Assembly (NCBI GenBank): GCA_910587255.1
Contig: CAJUKT010000069.1
Span: 1 to 23,003 of the forward strand
DNA length: 23,003 bases
Source: an uncultured Oscillospiraceae bacterium
Lineage (GTDB): Bacteria; Bacillota; Clostridia; Oscillospirales; Oscillospiraceae
Direction of reading: 5' to 3'
Numbering within the stretch: position 1 is the stretch's first letter; every line of letters begins with the position of its first letter. A program made the translations under genes and the position numbers. The notes under the pieces are model-generated. The model ran no database searches. It was not told the DNA's origin and saw only the letters and a list, made by a program, of their open reading frames with translations. Positions 22,996 through 23,003 of this stretch are shown piece after piece.

Positions 22996-23003
22996 TCGCG
23001 CTA

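Overview
The window reads as chromosome of a GC-rich gut Firmicute, most like the Flavonifractor/Pseudoflavonifractor/Lawsonibacter group of Oscillospiraceae. This is inferred from the protein types (RND/MMPL plus heptad-repeat export operon, TGS-containing nucleoside kinase, bifunctional BirA, PhoB-type two-component pair), strong GGAGG ribosome sites and GC-rich codon use. No species can be named from sequence reading alone.

Left core (about 240-5550, + strand): a TetR-type regulator, a terminator hairpin, then a tight three-gene operon of a DUF308 membrane protein, an MMPL/RND transporter and its secreted heptad-repeat partner, closed by a hairpin. This is probably a TetR-controlled envelope or lipid/drug export unit.

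Accessory island (about 5570-12780, all genes on the minus strand): it lies between a structured 150-bp dispersed repeat and a tRNA-Pro(UGG). Its heart is a two-gene operon: a 956-residue protein with an HExxH zinc-protease motif and a later EAFAD motif, followed 10 bases on by a 464-residue SIR2-family NAD-binding protein. A sigma-A-like promoter whose -35 box sits inside a perfect 10-bp inverted repeat precedes it. Two recombinase-domain proteins without a catalytic resolvase domain flank the operon. A small ORF behind a near-consensus promoter has an N-terminus that looks like the leader of a serine recombinase. I read the SIR2/protease pair as a candidate anti-phage (NAD-depleting) system carried on a decayed mobile element. 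I do not recognise it as a named system.

Poor region (12860-13787): AT-richer, with a decayed small membrane-protein gene and no other convincing gene.

Right core (13788-22515, minus strand): a TGS/uridine-kinase-like nucleoside kinase, a coiled-coil hypothetical protein, and a response regulator - histidine kinase - HtrA protease - BirA operon (transcribed in that order). A cation diffusion facilitator and a pyridoxamine-phosphate-oxidase-like flavoprotein follow. The RR-HK-HtrA order recalls the walRK-htrA locus of Bacilli.

Right edge (22560-23003): no genes, but a dense cluster of repeats. It holds a 73-bp element with 19-bp inverted ends (related to a hairpin at 15497), a second copy of the 150-bp repeat seen at 5571, a terminator-like hairpin and a 120-bp nested palindrome.
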